Source of the DNA: Epiperipatus broadwayi
Taxonomy: Eukaryota > Onychophora > Udeonychophora > Euonychophora > Peripatidae
Reading direction: 5' to 3'
NCBI GenBank assembly: GCA_028023455.1
Contig: JAQFVV010006637.1
Span: 252,001 to 316,000, forward strand
DNA length: 64,000 nucleotides
Below, piece after piece: positions 1 to 17,461 of this stretch (its first letter is position 1; the number at the start of each line of letters is the position of its first letter). Made by a program: the position numbers and the translations under genes. The notes below the pieces were generated by a model. The model saw only the letters and a program-made list of their open reading frames with translations, was not told where the DNA came from and searched no databases.

Positions 1-123
1 AAAGAGAAAAAGAAAGAGATAAAGAAAAATAAAAATAAAATAGATAGTAAAACAAAATAAATTCTCTTAAAACCTTAGAGAACTGGCCAGAGATCCATAA
101 AAAAAGAAATAGAAGCACATAAC

Positions 124-124
<1 letters not shown>
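1..124 (-). mobile_element. ORF1/ORF2 junction fragment of a non-LTR retrotransposon
   Basis: Read on the minus strand, 124 to 67 encodes the last residues of an ORF1 protein (a FFYGSLASSL-type ending, then a stop at 67-69). This closely matches the end of the complete ORF1 at 3492-5498. Bases 1-66 match the A-rich spacer between ORF1 and ORF2 of that element. The copy is cut at 125 by a (TAA)n tract and probably continues left of the window. It shows that a relative of the 403-7240 element lies next door in the same orientation. Confidence 0.7.

Positions 125-174
<50 letters not shown>
125..174. repeat. (TAA)n tract
   Basis: Uninterrupted TAA trinucleotide repeat. It is the 3' tail ((ATT)n on the sense strand) of the very short retrotransposon fragment at 175-218. 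Confidence 0.95.
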
Positions 175-403
<229 letters not shown>

Positions 404-595
404 TCAATTCAATTCAATTCTTTATTTATTTAATGTACATATCAACAGCATTTAGCCAATTATAGATTGCACAATAATACAAATCTAAATAAGCATTAAA
501 AAAATAATAATAATAATAATAAAATAAATAATACCAATAAAATAGAAAATCAATAAAATGCACAAATAAATAAAAAGGCAATATATCAAATGAAA

Positions 596-3341
596 TTAAG
601 GAAAATATTTTTTTATGAGGACTTTAGTGAATTGTTTAAAATCCAAATTAAAAACATCATCATTACCAAAATCTTTGTTATAAGTTCTAGGTAAACGAAA
701 TAAAGGGGAAAATCTTAATACATCAGATTTACAATTTTTCAGTTCAAAAACATTATGAGTACGAGTATTATAATTTTTTTTTTTAGTACCTAAGTTAGAA
801 AGCAAATTAGATACAGAAATATTCTGGGAGATGAATTTATGAAGAAGTTTGAGATCTCTTGTTTTTCGTCTCAGTAGTAAATCAATATAGTGTTCATTAC
901 TTAAACTATTTAATTTTGCAAATTTGTCAAAAACAGACTGAATTCTTATGATATCTGTCCTGTTATGAGGATTCCATATAATTGAACCATACTCCAAGAT
1001 GGGAAGAACTAAGGATATAAAAAGTTTAATCTTTGTAAATTTATTAAATGCTTTTCCATATCTGTAAATAGCTCCTACAATTTTAAGAGATTTATTCACC
1101 ATAAAATTAATGTGATTATGAAAAGATCCATTATTGGAAAATATTATTCCGAGATCTCTTTGATGATCATTTGTTATAATTTTAGAGTCCCCAATATAAT
1201 AGGAAAACCTTAAGACTTCAGATTTTCTAGAGTAAGAGACAATGGAGCACTTATCCATATTTATATCTATATAATTATATTCACACCAATTCAAGAAATT
1301 ATCTACATCACTTTGAAGTAAAAAACAGTCATTAATAGAATAAATATGCCTAAAAATTTTGCAATCATCTGCATAACATAGAAGATGTGAAAATTTAATG
1401 CATGTTTTTAGGTCATCAATGTATACATTAAATAATAAAGGTGCAAGAACACTGCCTTGAGGCACCCCAGTGAAGCAATAATAAGGTAATGACAATTTAC
1501 CATTAAACCTCACACAAGACATTCTATCCCTAAGAAAAGAGTCAAACCAATTAATTAATAATTTAGAAAAACCTAACCTACAAAGCTTCTGAAGAAGAAT
1601 TTTATGATTAACTCTATCAAAAGCCTTGGACATATCAAAATAAACAACATCTAACCTAGATTGATTCTCAATTGAATTTGAAATGTGATCAAAAATAGTT
1701 AGCAAATTTGTTTCAATGGACCTATTAGGCAAAAATCCATGCTGCTCTGGTGCCAAAACCTTAGAGACATCCAAGATAATTTTATTATACAAACATCTTT
1801 CAAAAATTCGAGCAACAGTGTGTAGAATTGAAATAGGCCTATAGTCACTTACCAAATCTCTAGATCCTTTCTTAAAAATAGGAACAACTTTAGCAATTTT
1901 AAGGGATGTAGGAAAAGTACCATTTGCTAAAGAGCAATTAAAAATATGCAAAAGAGGAGAAGCAATGTATTCAGCACATCCTTTATAAATGAAAGCTGGA
2001 ATATTGTCAAGGCCCACACTAGAATGTAATTTAAGCTGCCCAATAGCAAAAATAACATCAGATTCAATAAATGAATCCAATGTTATTCTTTCTTCAACTA
2101 GATCATTATTTTCAGTCAAATCAGTAAAAGAATTAGATTGTTTAAAAAGCTCTGAGAAATAATGAGAAAAATCATCAGCAACTAGATTAGAATTATTATT
2201 CTGTAATTTTTTTTTTGTAATACCTAAATCCTTAACTAGAGACCAAAATTGCAAGGGATTATCAGAAATATGACTTTCAGTATTTTGTATAAATTTTTGA
2301 AAATCTCTATGATATATAACCTTTGACAATCTTCTATAATTAATAAAATTGTTATAATAATTTAAGTTCTTAGTTTTCCAATATTTACGATGATGAAATG
2401 ATTTCCTTTTAATAATTTCTTTAAGAGAAACTGAAAACCAGCGAGGAAAACGTTTAGTTAAAAAAATTTTCTTAGGAATGTATTTGTCAATTAGTTCACA
2501 AAATGATTGTTCAAAAAATCTCATACAAAAATCTACATCAGATGAAGAATACAAATTTTTCCAGTTAAAATTGGATAATTGTAAACAAAGACCCAAATAA
2601 TTTCCTTTTCTGTAGTTTCTTTTCATAGTTTTAAAGGGACAGAGTCTATTAAATTTAATATTAATATAAAATTCTAAGGGAGGATGATGCAAGTCAATGG
2701 AAAAAGGAAGAGAAGAAGTAGTTAAACATTCAATTGTAGGAAAATTACTGAGAATATAATCCAATGTGTGATCATTAAAATTGGTGTATGGATTAAATTG
2801 TTTTAAATTCAACAAATTGCAAAACCGAATCATTCTCAATGCTTTAGGTGAAAAAGAGACAGAATCTATGATAGTAGTACCCGAATATAAATCCGGAATA
2901 TTAAAATCTCCGGTAATAATAAAATTATCATAGCCAATCAGAAAATCTTCAAGTGATGTCAAAAAATAATCAAAACTCCAACAACGACAAAGTGGGTTTG
3001 AGGTAAACATTACCCAAAATAAATTTAAAATTGTGATTTAAAGTAATTTCACACCATGTAGATTCACAAAAAGAAGAAGAAAAATAAAGTTCTTTATAAA
3101 AAACATCTTTATGAAGAGCAATCAGAGTACCACCACCTCGAGAAATATTATCCATAGATCTGTCAGTTCGCAAAATACTAAATCTATCATCAAGAAAAGA
3201 ACAATCAGGAAATTGTTGATTTAGCCAAGTTTCTGTAAGTAAAATAAGATCAAAATGTTCTGTTTCAAAAAATTGCTTTATTTGAACACATTTAGTTCTC
3301 ATACCTCTGACATTCATATAAAAACAAGACAGCCCTACCAT
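596..3341 (-). pseudogene. ORF2 endonuclease-reverse transcriptase, one frameshift
   Basis: The product would nick target DNA and copy the element RNA there. The upstream part (3341-2970) carries the apurinic-type endonuclease start with YMNVRG, TETWL and RGGGTLI. The downstream frame (3010-596) continues with GDFN, LDYILSN and HHPP, the remaining endonuclease motifs. It then carries reverse transcriptase blocks FKKGSRDLVSDYRPIS, VVYFDMSKAFDRV, GVPQGSVLAP and the catalytic YADD. The C-terminus is rich in charged and aromatic residues. The two frames overlap at 2970-3010, where a 1-bp indel must have occurred; the rest is open. Apart from that lesion it looks complete and fairly young. It shares C-terminal sequence (FSPLFRLP) with the copies at 7813 and 9536. 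Confidence 0.9.
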
Positions 3342-3491
3342 ATTAAATTAAAAATAAATCCAAACAAATAAATAAATGATATCAAGTAAAGAAAAATGTA
3401 AGTAAGTATAGTGAATAAAGAAAATAAGAAATAAAAGAAAATAAAGAAAATAAGAAATCAAAGAAAACAGAAAATAACTAAATAAATACCA

Positions 3492-5498
3492 CTAAAGTTT
3501 TAAAGAATTAGCCAAAGTTCCATAAAAAAAACAAATGGAAGCACCACGAGGCCATAAATTGGAAGAGATTAAATCATTATGTTTATGAGCAGGAGCAGAT
3601 ATATAAAAGCAAGAAGATTTCAAGTTATACATATTAATTTCATGACATATGATCCTAGTTCTTAAACGTTTTTCAAGAAAGACCTTAATATTATATGAAT
3701 TAAGATTCACTGGCATATTAGAAACAAAATATTTATTACATTTTGTATTAATATTATTAATAATATTATTATGAATTTTAGAAATACCAAACCCCCTTTC
3801 CACAGGTAGTCTACCTTTTTTACCAGAAGTTGAAAAAGAGCATCCCAAACCATTTCCCACATTAACCTCATTATCAATATAATTGTTATATTTAGAGAAA
3901 TGCGAATAATTTGCTCTATGAGTAAAAAAACCTCTATCAGCATTCGCTAGACAATTTTTTTTCCTGAAATTAGATTTAGAAAAGTCACCAGAAAAATTAC
4001 TATTATACTTTTTTGGAACAGAATGTGAATATCCATCCTTCAATATATACTTTTTATCAGGAAAATTATCATAATATCCCAGCGATGAATTATTAACAGA
4101 AAAGCCAGAAAACTTGTTAAATTTTTCATCATCATTAAGTCTAGAAAATTGTTTTTGATATTTATCAGACTGCCTATAAATTTTAGTTTTATAAACTTTT
4201 CCTTTATTGTATCTTGTACGATTATCAATTCCACATCCAATATATTCATCACATGAATGAAAATCCTGATCTAATATCTTATTATTACCTTTATAATCAA
4301 CATTATAAATGCTATTGTTTTTATTTTTATCTTTTTTCCCAACACTGTTTTTATCTTTATCTCTAATAAAGAATGAGGACTTGGGCAACTTTTCTAAGGT
4401 ATTATTACCCTTAAAAGATGAATTAACATCACCACCACAATCAACCTCAGCAATATCCCCCAAAACTTGTGTTTCCAATAAATCACATTGTATACCTACA
4501 TCACCAGAAATAACACCATCACCAATAGCTTTAGATTCCTTCACACCAAATTTTGCCATATTCATAATCATGCTATAAACTTCCTGAAGAGACATAGATT
4601 TTAATAATTCAAAAGTAAAACCAGCCAAGTCTACTTTTCTACTTTCCTTATCTTGAAGCAAATTAACTATATCCACATTAGAACTAGAATTTAAACTCCT
4701 ATCAATACCTAAATTATTATCACTTTTATCTTTAACACTATCTCTATTATAATTATCCCTTTCAGAAATATTATCAATATGTATATCCGATTCCACATCT
4801 ATAAGATCATTATTATTAACTATATCCACAGTAGAACTAGAATTTAAACTCCTATCAATAGCTAAATTATTATCACTATTACCTTCAACACTATCTCCAT
4901 TATATCTATCTCTTTCAGAAATATTTTCAATATGTATATCAGATTCCACATCTATAAGATCATTATTATCTGTTGACCTAACATTCCCAATATTCCTCAT
5001 TTTATCCACAGACAATTGATTACATTCTATACAATGGAAAAAACCCAAACCAACAGAATCAAAAATTTTTGCATCAGACCTGGACAAATTCAAACAAGAT
5101 ATATGAAAATACCCTTGACAAAAACCAGAGCACTTAATTCCATTATCCGCATCTGACAATTCTACATTACAATAAGTACATTTAACCCCAACTACATTTA
5201 AACCCAAACCATATGTAGAAGAATCCATTACTAAAACATCAGGATCATTACCAATATTAATATCAGCAAATGGTGTAGTAAGATTATCTGAATTATCTAT
5301 TTTGTGCTCAGTATTATAATAATGATTACAAAATTCACATATGAATTCCGGACCATTATCATTAAAGATTTTAAAATCACTTAATTTATAACAATCCAAA
5401 TGATACTTTAGCCCACAAAAACCAGCGCACTTTAAATATTTTTGTCTGCCATAAATATTACATAAGCAGAGAGGACATCTGACAGCAAAAGGTGCCAT
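3492..5498 (-). CDS. Retrotransposon ORF1 protein with two PHD fingers
   Basis: An intact 668-residue frame upstream of ORF2. The N-terminus has two C4HC3 zinc fingers of PHD type: C8, C11, C24, C28, H33, C36, C54, C57 and C107, C110, C123, C127, H132, C135, C156, C159. Residues 178-278 are two near-identical acidic 50-residue repeats (NNDLIDVESDIHI...). A long low-complexity Asn/Lys/Ser-rich middle follows. The last 85 residues form a conserved domain with FVSNMP, SSCFYIS and NLWPRG, which is also found at the end of the ORF1 at 16031-17452. ORF1 proteins of this kind bind element RNA or chromatin; the exact role is inferred. The start ATG lies just upstream of the first finger. Confidence 0.88.
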   Translation of the reverse strand: MAPFAVRCPLCLCNIYGRQKYLKCAGFCGLKYHLDCYKLSDFKIFNDNGPEFICEFCNHYYNTEHKIDNSDNLTTPFADINIGNDPDVLVMDSSTYGLGLNVVGVKCTYCNVELSDADNGIKCSGFCQGYFHISCLNLSRSDAKIFDSVGLGFFHCIECNQLSVDKMRNIGNVRSTDNNDLIDVESDIHIENISERDRYNGDSVEGNSDNNLAIDRSLNSSSTVDIVNNNDLIDVESDIHIDNISERDNYNRDSVKDKSDNNLGIDRSLNSSSNVDIVNLLQDKESRKVDLAGFTFELLKSMSLQEVYSMIMNMAKFGVKESKAIGDGVISGDVGIQCDLLETQVLGDIAEVDCGGDVNSSFKGNNTLEKLPKSSFFIRDKDKNSVGKKDKNKNNSIYNVDYKGNNKILDQDFHSCDEYIGCGIDNRTRYNKGKVYKTKIYRQSDKYQKQFSRLNDDEKFNKFSGFSVNNSSLGYYDNFPDKKYILKDGYSHSVPKKYNSNFSGDFSKSNFRKKNCLANADRGFFTHRANYSHFSKYNNYIDNEVNVGNGLGCSFSTSGKKGRLPVERGFGISKIHNNIINNINTKCNKYFVSNMPVNLNSYNIKVFLEKRLRTRIICHEINMYNLKSSCFYISAPAHKHNDLISSNLWPRGASICFFYGTLANSLKL
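4664..4967 (-). repeat. In-frame 153-bp direct repeat inside ORF1
   Basis: Two copies encode the acidic 50-residue unit that begins NNDLIDVESD and ends VDIV, with about nine residue differences between them. The period is 51 codons, so the duplication keeps the frame. Confidence 0.85.
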
Positions 5499-5879
5499 TA
5501 ATTATAATACAAAAATAAAAAAATATAACTATAAAATATACAAATTTTCCATTAACCTATACAAATCATATATATACACAAAACTTTAAAAAAAAAAAAA
5601 AAAATTCACATCCAACATGTAAAAATCTGTAATATATTAAAGAGAGTAACTTCTTCTTTTCTCTCCTTCACTATTCTCAGATTCTCCAATATATATTAAC
5701 AATGTCCAAAATAAAAATTGTTGAAAATATCAAAGTCACTATGTACTAATTATTAATAAAATGAAATTTTATGTTTCTGTTATTTAAAAATAAAATAATA
5801 GACATTAGAAATCCCATTGATTATGTTTCAAATAAAAACACATACAAAAAACCATGTTAAAAAAAAAAAAAAAAACTTG
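5499..5879 (-). other. 5' leader of element E1 between monomers and ORF1
   Basis: A-rich untranslated stretch upstream of the ORF1 ATG (sense strand minus), with homopolymer A runs near 5588 and 5860 and no open frame of note. Confidence 0.5.
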
Positions 5880-7060
5880 AGTCATATAAATTAAACCATG
5901 ATAATAGTTTCCAAAAATAAAAATAAGCTTCAGTAATAAAATTCTCCAGGCGTATTAGTTCTAAATGCAGATCACTTTAAAAAAAAAACACTAAAAAATC
6001 CATTTACTTCTAAAATTCCCAAGGCGTAATTAGAACCCAGTAAACAATCTATTAAAAAAAGCTATTAAAAGAAGCTATTCCATTAAATAATATAAAGGTC
6101 AAAGCAGTTTTCAATGATGAATTATATTAGAACAATAGAAATGCTATAAAAAAAAAACCATGATAATATTTCCAAAAATAAAATATAAGTTTCAGTAATA
6201 AAATTCTCCAGGCGTATTAGTTCTAAATGCAGATCACTTTAAAAAAATGACACTAAAAAATCCATTTACTTCTAAAATTCCAAAGGTATTCCTTTAAATA
6301 ATTTTAAGGTATTTCATTAAATAATTTTAAGGTCAAAGCAGTTTTCAATGATGAATTATATTAAAACAATAGAAATGCTAAAACACATTTTGATCCAATT
6401 CAATGTTACAGAAAATATAAGTTTCAGTAATAAAATTCTCCAGGCGTTTTAGTTCCAAAAGCAGATCACTTTAAAAAAAAAAAAAAACACTAAAAAATCC
6501 ATTTACTTCTAAAATTCCAAAGGCGTAATTATATCTCAGTAAACAATCTATTAAAAGAAGGTATTCCATTAAATAATTTTAAGGTCAAAGCAGTTTTCAA
6601 TGATGAATTATATTAGAACAATAGAAATGCTAAAAATCGTTAAAAAAAAAACACATTTTGATCCAATTCAATGTTACAGAAAATATGCTCATATTAATTC
6701 TTGATTAAAGGTTTATAAAATGTATAAGTCTGATCCAATTCAATGTTACAGAAAATATAAGTTTCAGTAATAAAATTCTCCAGGCGTTTTAGTTCCAAAT
6801 GCAGATCACTTTAAAAAAAAAAAAAACACTAAAAAATCCATTTACTTCTAAAATTCCAAAGGCGTAATTATATCTCAGTAAACAATCTATTAAAAGAAGG
6901 TATTCCATTAAATAATTTTAAGGTCAAAGCAGTTTTCAATGATGAATTATATTAGAACAATAGAAATGCTAAAAATCGTTAAAAAAACACATTTTGATCC
7001 AATTCAATGTTACAGAAAATATGCTCATATTAATTCTTGATTAAAGGTTTATAAAATGTA
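5880..7060 (-). promoter_or_regulatory. Tandem monomers at the 5' end of E1 (likely promoter region)
   Basis: Four diverged head-to-tail units are marked by CAGTAATAAAATTCTCCAGG at about 5931, 6192, 6424 and 6764. Each is followed by GCAGATCACTTT, an A-run, CCATTTACTTCTAAAATTCC and GGTCAAAGCAGTTTTCAATG. Spacing is about 230-340 bp. A partial fifth unit ends near 7060. The units sit where the 5' UTR of the element should be. Tandem 5' monomers act as promoters in some mammalian L1 families; a promoter role here is inferred from position only. Confidence 0.65.
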
Positions 7061-7239
7061 TAAGTCTTATAAACATAGTACCAAATTAAACTATGTCTAA
7101 CATAAACATAATATTGAATTAAGTACAATATCCAACAAATCTGATAAAAAAATAACGAGAGACTTCTTAACAAAAGTAAAAATTCCAATAGTCTTAAGAG
7201 GAAAAAAAAACACGTCTTTCTTCTACAAGAGACAGCAGG

Positions 7240-7353
<114 letters not shown>

Positions 7354-7367
7354 AAAATATAACATGA

Positions 7368-11487
<4,120 letters not shown>

Positions 11488-11553
<66 letters not shown>
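11488..11553. repeat. (TAA)n tract followed by TTTA repeats
   Basis: TAA repeat running into TTTA tetramers (11554-11580), which form the family-specific part of the tail of copy E5. Confidence 0.9.
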
Positions 11554-12178
11554 TTATTTATTTATTTATTTATTTATTTATTCATCATGAAGCAAACAAT
11601 AAATGTATAATACAGTGAGATAAATTCCATACAAGAAAAATCTTGTGTGAGGAATTTAAATGTAACAACTAAAAACACTAATAAAATACAAAAAAAAAAA
11701 AAAAAAAAGTATAAATATAACAAAATATTAAAATCACACAGATATTGCATTTGGCAATTCAATCACAGTAATAAATAATTACATCATAACATATAATATA
11801 AACAAAAAAAATAAAATAAAACTAATGCTTAGCATAATATAACCAGTGCCATAAATGCTTTTTAAAAATCAAATAAGATAGTATTCATTAAATTCACAGA
11901 ACAATCTCTTATAAATACATATTAAATAATTTAGGACCATTATAACTAAATTGCTTCCTACTGGATGTTTTAAGAAAATTATGTAAAGCTAACTGATATT
12001 TAGTAGATAAACGAGTATTTACTAAAAAACACTAATAAAATACAAAAAAAATATATATATATAACATAAAATATTAAAATTATACACAGATTACATTTGG
12101 AAATTCAATAACAGTAGTAAATAATTACAACATAACATACAGTATAAACAAAAATAAAATAAAATAAACAAAATAAAA

Positions 12179-13109
<931 letters not shown>

Positions 13110-13110
13110 T

Positions 13111-13287
13111 CAATTCAATTCAATATCCATTTATTATGTGCATTTCAACATTTACACTTTAACAGAAATACACAATAAAAAAAAATAATAATAATAACAA
13201 TGATAATAATTAAAATTTAAAAAAAAAAACAATTATAATCAAATACAAGCTAAATACATAAAATTATATATACATATATGTTCATAA
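13111..13287 (-). other. 3' UTR of copy E7
   Basis: AT-rich non-coding stretch after the ORF2 stop, starting with the TTCAA pentamers next to the tail. Nothing else recognised. Confidence 0.6.
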
Positions 13288-16024
13288 CTATACATTTAGT
13301 TGTTTTTTAACATTCATCACAAATTGATCGCAAAAAATATCAATATTATTAAAAGTTAGATTATATACCATTTGCAATCTATTAATAACTGATTTACCAA
13401 AGAAAGTATTTTTACATATACCAATCTTGAAAGTTTGCATTTCTCTTAATAAGCGACAAGGTACTTTCAATTCTATTTTTGATATACAGTTACTGACATC
13501 AATTTTCCCATCAATCAACTTTTTCAGTAATATCATATCCTTCAACATTCTCCTTTCTTTCAATACTGTTTTGACAGTTTGACATTCACCCATTAAATTT
13601 ATTAATTTTTTTTTTATAATATATATTATTTTAAAAATAATAATGATAGAGATTTCATACACACAAAAAATATATTATAAAACTATAACAACAAGAGAGA
13701 AAAATAACCCATATTTTATAGAAATAGATAAATCCCCCCCATATCTCAAAATACAGCCCATCTTTCTGTATGCTTTATTAATAATACATTTAATATATGC
13801 ATTAAAAGTAAAATTGCTACAAAATATAATTCCTAAATCAGATACAGTCTCTTTATATTTAATAACACCATTCTCAATTTTATATTGATAAACAGATTTT
13901 TCAGTTTTATTAGTATAGGAAACAATGCATGTTTTATTAATGTTAATCTCCATGTTGTTATACCTACACCATATAGATAAAACTATCTATATCCTTTTGA
14001 ACCTCAATATGATCACTATAAGTAATAATTCTTTTAAATAACTTACAATCATCAGCATAAGTAAGTATCATACTATTTTTTATGCTATGATCAAGATCAC
14101 ACATATAAACATTAAAAAGCAATGGTGCTAATATTCCACCCTGAGGAACACCTATCATATTATCAAAAAAAAGAGAATTAGTTTTATCCATATGTACATA
14201 AGATTTTCGACCCCTCAAATAATTGGAAAACCACTCAACTAAATGAGGACTAACACCCAACATTTTAAGTTTATACAAAAGTCTAATATATGAAACTTTG
14301 TCAAATGCCTGAGTCATATCAAAATATACAACATCTAATTGCTTCTGATCAGATAAGGCATGAGCAATATGATCAGATATCACCATTAAATTAGTTTCAA
14401 CAGATCTACCAGGTAAAAAACCATGCTGATAACTAGGTAATACCTTAATCATATCTACAATAATATTACTATAAATACACCTTTCATAAATTCTAGCAAA
14501 AGGTGACAGAATTGAAATAGGTCTATAATTACCCGAATCAGATCTATCCCCTTTTTTAAAAATTGGTATAATTTTAGCTATCTTAAATATATCAGGAATA
14601 ATAGTTTTCTCAATTGATAAATTAATAATATAATGCAATGGTGCTACCAAACATTCAGCACAACCCTTGATAATAAAATTAGGAATATTATCATATCCCA
14701 TAGAAGATTTCGATTTAAGTTTAGAAATTGCAGTAAACACTTCAGGAATTGCAATTTTATTAACATCTATATTCCAAAAACTTTCTTTATTAAATTTAAT
14801 ATCAACCATATTATCATTACTTGAAGTATCTAAGTACATATTAGTAAAATGATTGACTAGATCATCCATAGAAGGCCTAATTACATTATATCTACAACTT
14901 TTACTTCCAACAATATTAAGATCTTTTATATAATTCCAAAACATTTGTGGATTATTCCTAAAATTTTCTTCAACTCTATTTAAATTATTATTATAATCTC
15001 TTTTCATAAGAGTTTTAGTATAAGCACGCAAACCACTAAATTTCTTATACAATTCTTTATCATTAGTTAGTTTATATAACCTATGATATTTGTGCTTTCT
15101 ATTTAAGCCCTTACACAATTCCCTAGAAAACCATTTAGGATATTTGTTATTAGTATTTAAATAATGCCTAACAGGAATATATTGATCTAGACAATTTTGA
15201 ACTATACCAACAAAATTATTTGCCGCTATATTTGGATCATTTTCCATCAAAATTACATTCCAATCAATGTCCTCAAAAGCTTTATAAAGGCCATAATAGT
15301 CACCATGTTTGTAATCTCTCTTACTATTTACCATAGGCTTTATATGTTCATGAGAACCATCTATTACAAATTCCAAAGGTGGATGATAAGGATCAGGGGG
15401 CAAAAGAGCTTGATCAGCCTCTTTGCACTTCAAATCATTCTTAGTGCTAAACAATAAATCCAACATACCCCCCCTAAAATTAATAATACTATTAAGTTGA
15501 ATTAAACTAACCAACTCAACAAAAATTTTTAATCTATAAAGTTTACTATTATCAACATTCTTATTACTATGTCTTGAGTAATCAGCTTCATTAAAATCCC
15601 CAACTATAATAATATCATATTTATATTTCACCAATATATCCTCAACCTTAACTAAATATGCATCTAAATCATTCATTGACAAAGTAGGTCGAAGATATAT
15701 AGTACCTAACAATATTTTATTTTTATTTTTTAAACTAACTTCAATCCAACAAGATTCAATATTATTATCATTAATAATTATCTGTTTATGCTTTATATCT
15801 TTTTTAATACCAATCAAAGTACCACCTCCTCTTGTTTCATTATTATAATTTCTATCACATCTATACACACAATACCTATCATCAAATATACTAATATTAT
15901 CAATTTCTTTTTTTAACCAAGTCTCTGTTAAAAAGATAATATCATATTCATTTAATAACAATTCAAATTTAAAATCAATTGTCTTAGTTCTAAGACCACG
16001 AACATTTTGATAATAACAATTCAT
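13288..16024 (-). pseudogene. ORF2 endonuclease-reverse transcriptase (E7), two frameshifts near the end
   Basis: The main frame 16024-13964 holds the endonuclease (QNVRGL with N7, LTETWL with E34, RGGGTLIG, VGDFNEAD, YHPPLEF). It then holds the reverse transcriptase with FKKGDRSDSGNYRPIS, VVYFDMTQAFDKV, GVPQGGILAP and YADD. A frameshift near 13960 moves the thumb to frame 13953-13675. A second near 13670 moves the C-terminus to 13662-13288. The catalytic core is intact but the C-terminal domain is broken. The start ATG lies 6 bases after the ORF1 stop, suggesting coupled translation in the parent element. Confidence 0.9.
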
Positions 16025-16030
16025 GAATTG

Positions 16031-17452
16031 CTATTTATTACACAGATTATTTTGCAAATTTATATCTTGCACTATAGTGCTAATTTCATCAACATTATCA
16101 GTCAATATAATATCTTCTGTCTTTTCTTCAATAATCTTATTAATATTTAATATAGCATTATCCTGTGTACTATCAACATTAAAATTTCTTAAATATTTTA
16201 AATCTCCATAGAAGGGCAATATGACTGCTGACAAAGGCCAAACGTTACCAACCAAAACTTTATCAGATTCAGATTCCTCTATAGATAAATAAAATGAAGA
16301 ATATTTTTTAGATTTTGTATTCAGTTTATAACACACACTATTTATATCTAAAACATTTTTCAAATGAGCAGTCACATCTTCAACAGAGGTGTCATTATCC
16401 ATTCTAGTTAGAAAAAATTTTTTAAATTTCTTTCTTGTCTTAATAGCTTTTAAAACATGATTAACCTGATTTCCTATAATAGGTGAAGAACTTGAATTTT
16501 TAATATTTTTATTCTTATTTTTACGATAAAATACAGTTTTAAAACCATCATTTTCTTTATCTGCACAATCTTTCAAATAAAAGGCATATGAGTTTTTAGA
16601 GGTGCTATCTTGATTAGAAATCCCAGACGATTCATCTGACGTTACATTTGTTTTCATATCTGACTGACCAACCTTCACTTTAATTGCTTTATTCTGCTGT
16701 TCATTAAATTTAGAACTTGATCTATCAGTGACACTAAAAACTGCCTCCTTTTTTAATTGATCAACTCCTTCACTTCTATTTATAGTAGAAAGTGGAGGGA
16801 AATTTAAATCAGAAACAATAAGTTCAGGCGTTTGCTTTTCTTTATGCTTTAAAATAAGTTGACTTTCTTTTTTATTAAAAACAACAGAATTTCTGTCTAT
16901 GCTTCTATAATCATTATTTTTATTTATATCCAAATTATTAACAGATGCATTTAATAACATATTTTTTATCGTAATATTTTCTTCTTTCAATAATTTAATT
17001 TCACTTGATAAATCTGTAACAATATTTAAAATTCTATTCAATAAAAACGTAGATTTTTCACAAGATAAACAATTATTATCCATTTTAGATAGATTTTTTT
17101 CTCCTTTATCAAAATCACGATTAGATATAGCATTAATTTCTATTAATTTAGAAATGTCATTACCTTCATTTCCTAATAAATTTTGACCAAAAATATCCAA
17201 GTCTTGCGAATCATTTATATCTGATACAATAATCTCCATTTTGTTTTCATTGACTTCCATTACGTTATTACTATTTGAATGATTACATTTATCACAAATA
17301 TAGGACTCCATTTCTATTTCATTTTTATGCAATATTATTCCATTAGATTTCAAACATGTTTTATGAAACTTATTATTGCATTTAATACATTTAATTCTTG
17401 GCTGTTTTCCAAATATAAGATCACTGCAAAGAGCACATGGTGTACCTCCCAT
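16031..17452 (-). CDS. Retrotransposon ORF1 protein with one PHD finger (E7)
   Basis: An intact 473-residue frame. One C4HC3 finger sits at the N-terminus (C6, C9, C22, C25, H30, C33, C53, C56). A predicted coiled-coil-like stretch with heptad Leu/Ile (about residues 130-165, LLNRILNIVTDLSSEIKLL) follows, then a Ser/Asn/Lys-rich linker. The C-terminal conserved block FFLTRMDNDTSVEDV...SSFYLSI...VWPLSAV corresponds to the end of the ORF1 at 3492-5498. It probably binds element RNA and/or chromatin; this is inferred from the family. ORF2 begins just downstream. Confidence 0.87.
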   Translation of the reverse strand: MGGTPCALCSDLIFGKQPRIKCIKCNNKFHKTCLKSNGIILHKNEIEMESYICDKCNHSNSNNVMEVNENKMEIIVSDINDSQDLDIFGQNLLGNEGNDISKLIEINAISNRDFDKGEKNLSKMDNNCLSCEKSTFLLNRILNIVTDLSSEIKLLKEENITIKNMLLNASVNNLDINKNNDYRSIDRNSVVFNKKESQLILKHKEKQTPELIVSDLNFPPLSTINRSEGVDQLKKEAVFSVTDRSSSKFNEQQNKAIKVKVGQSDMKTNVTSDESSGISNQDSTSKNSYAFYLKDCADKENDGFKTVFYRKNKNKNIKNSSSSPIIGNQVNHVLKAIKTRKKFKKFFLTRMDNDTSVEDVTAHLKNVLDINSVCYKLNTKSKKYSSFYLSIEESESDKVLVGNVWPLSAVILPFYGDLKYLRNFNVDSTQDNAILNINKIIEEKTEDIILTDNVDEISTIVQDINLQNNLCNK

Positions 17453-17461
17453 AGCATAGCA

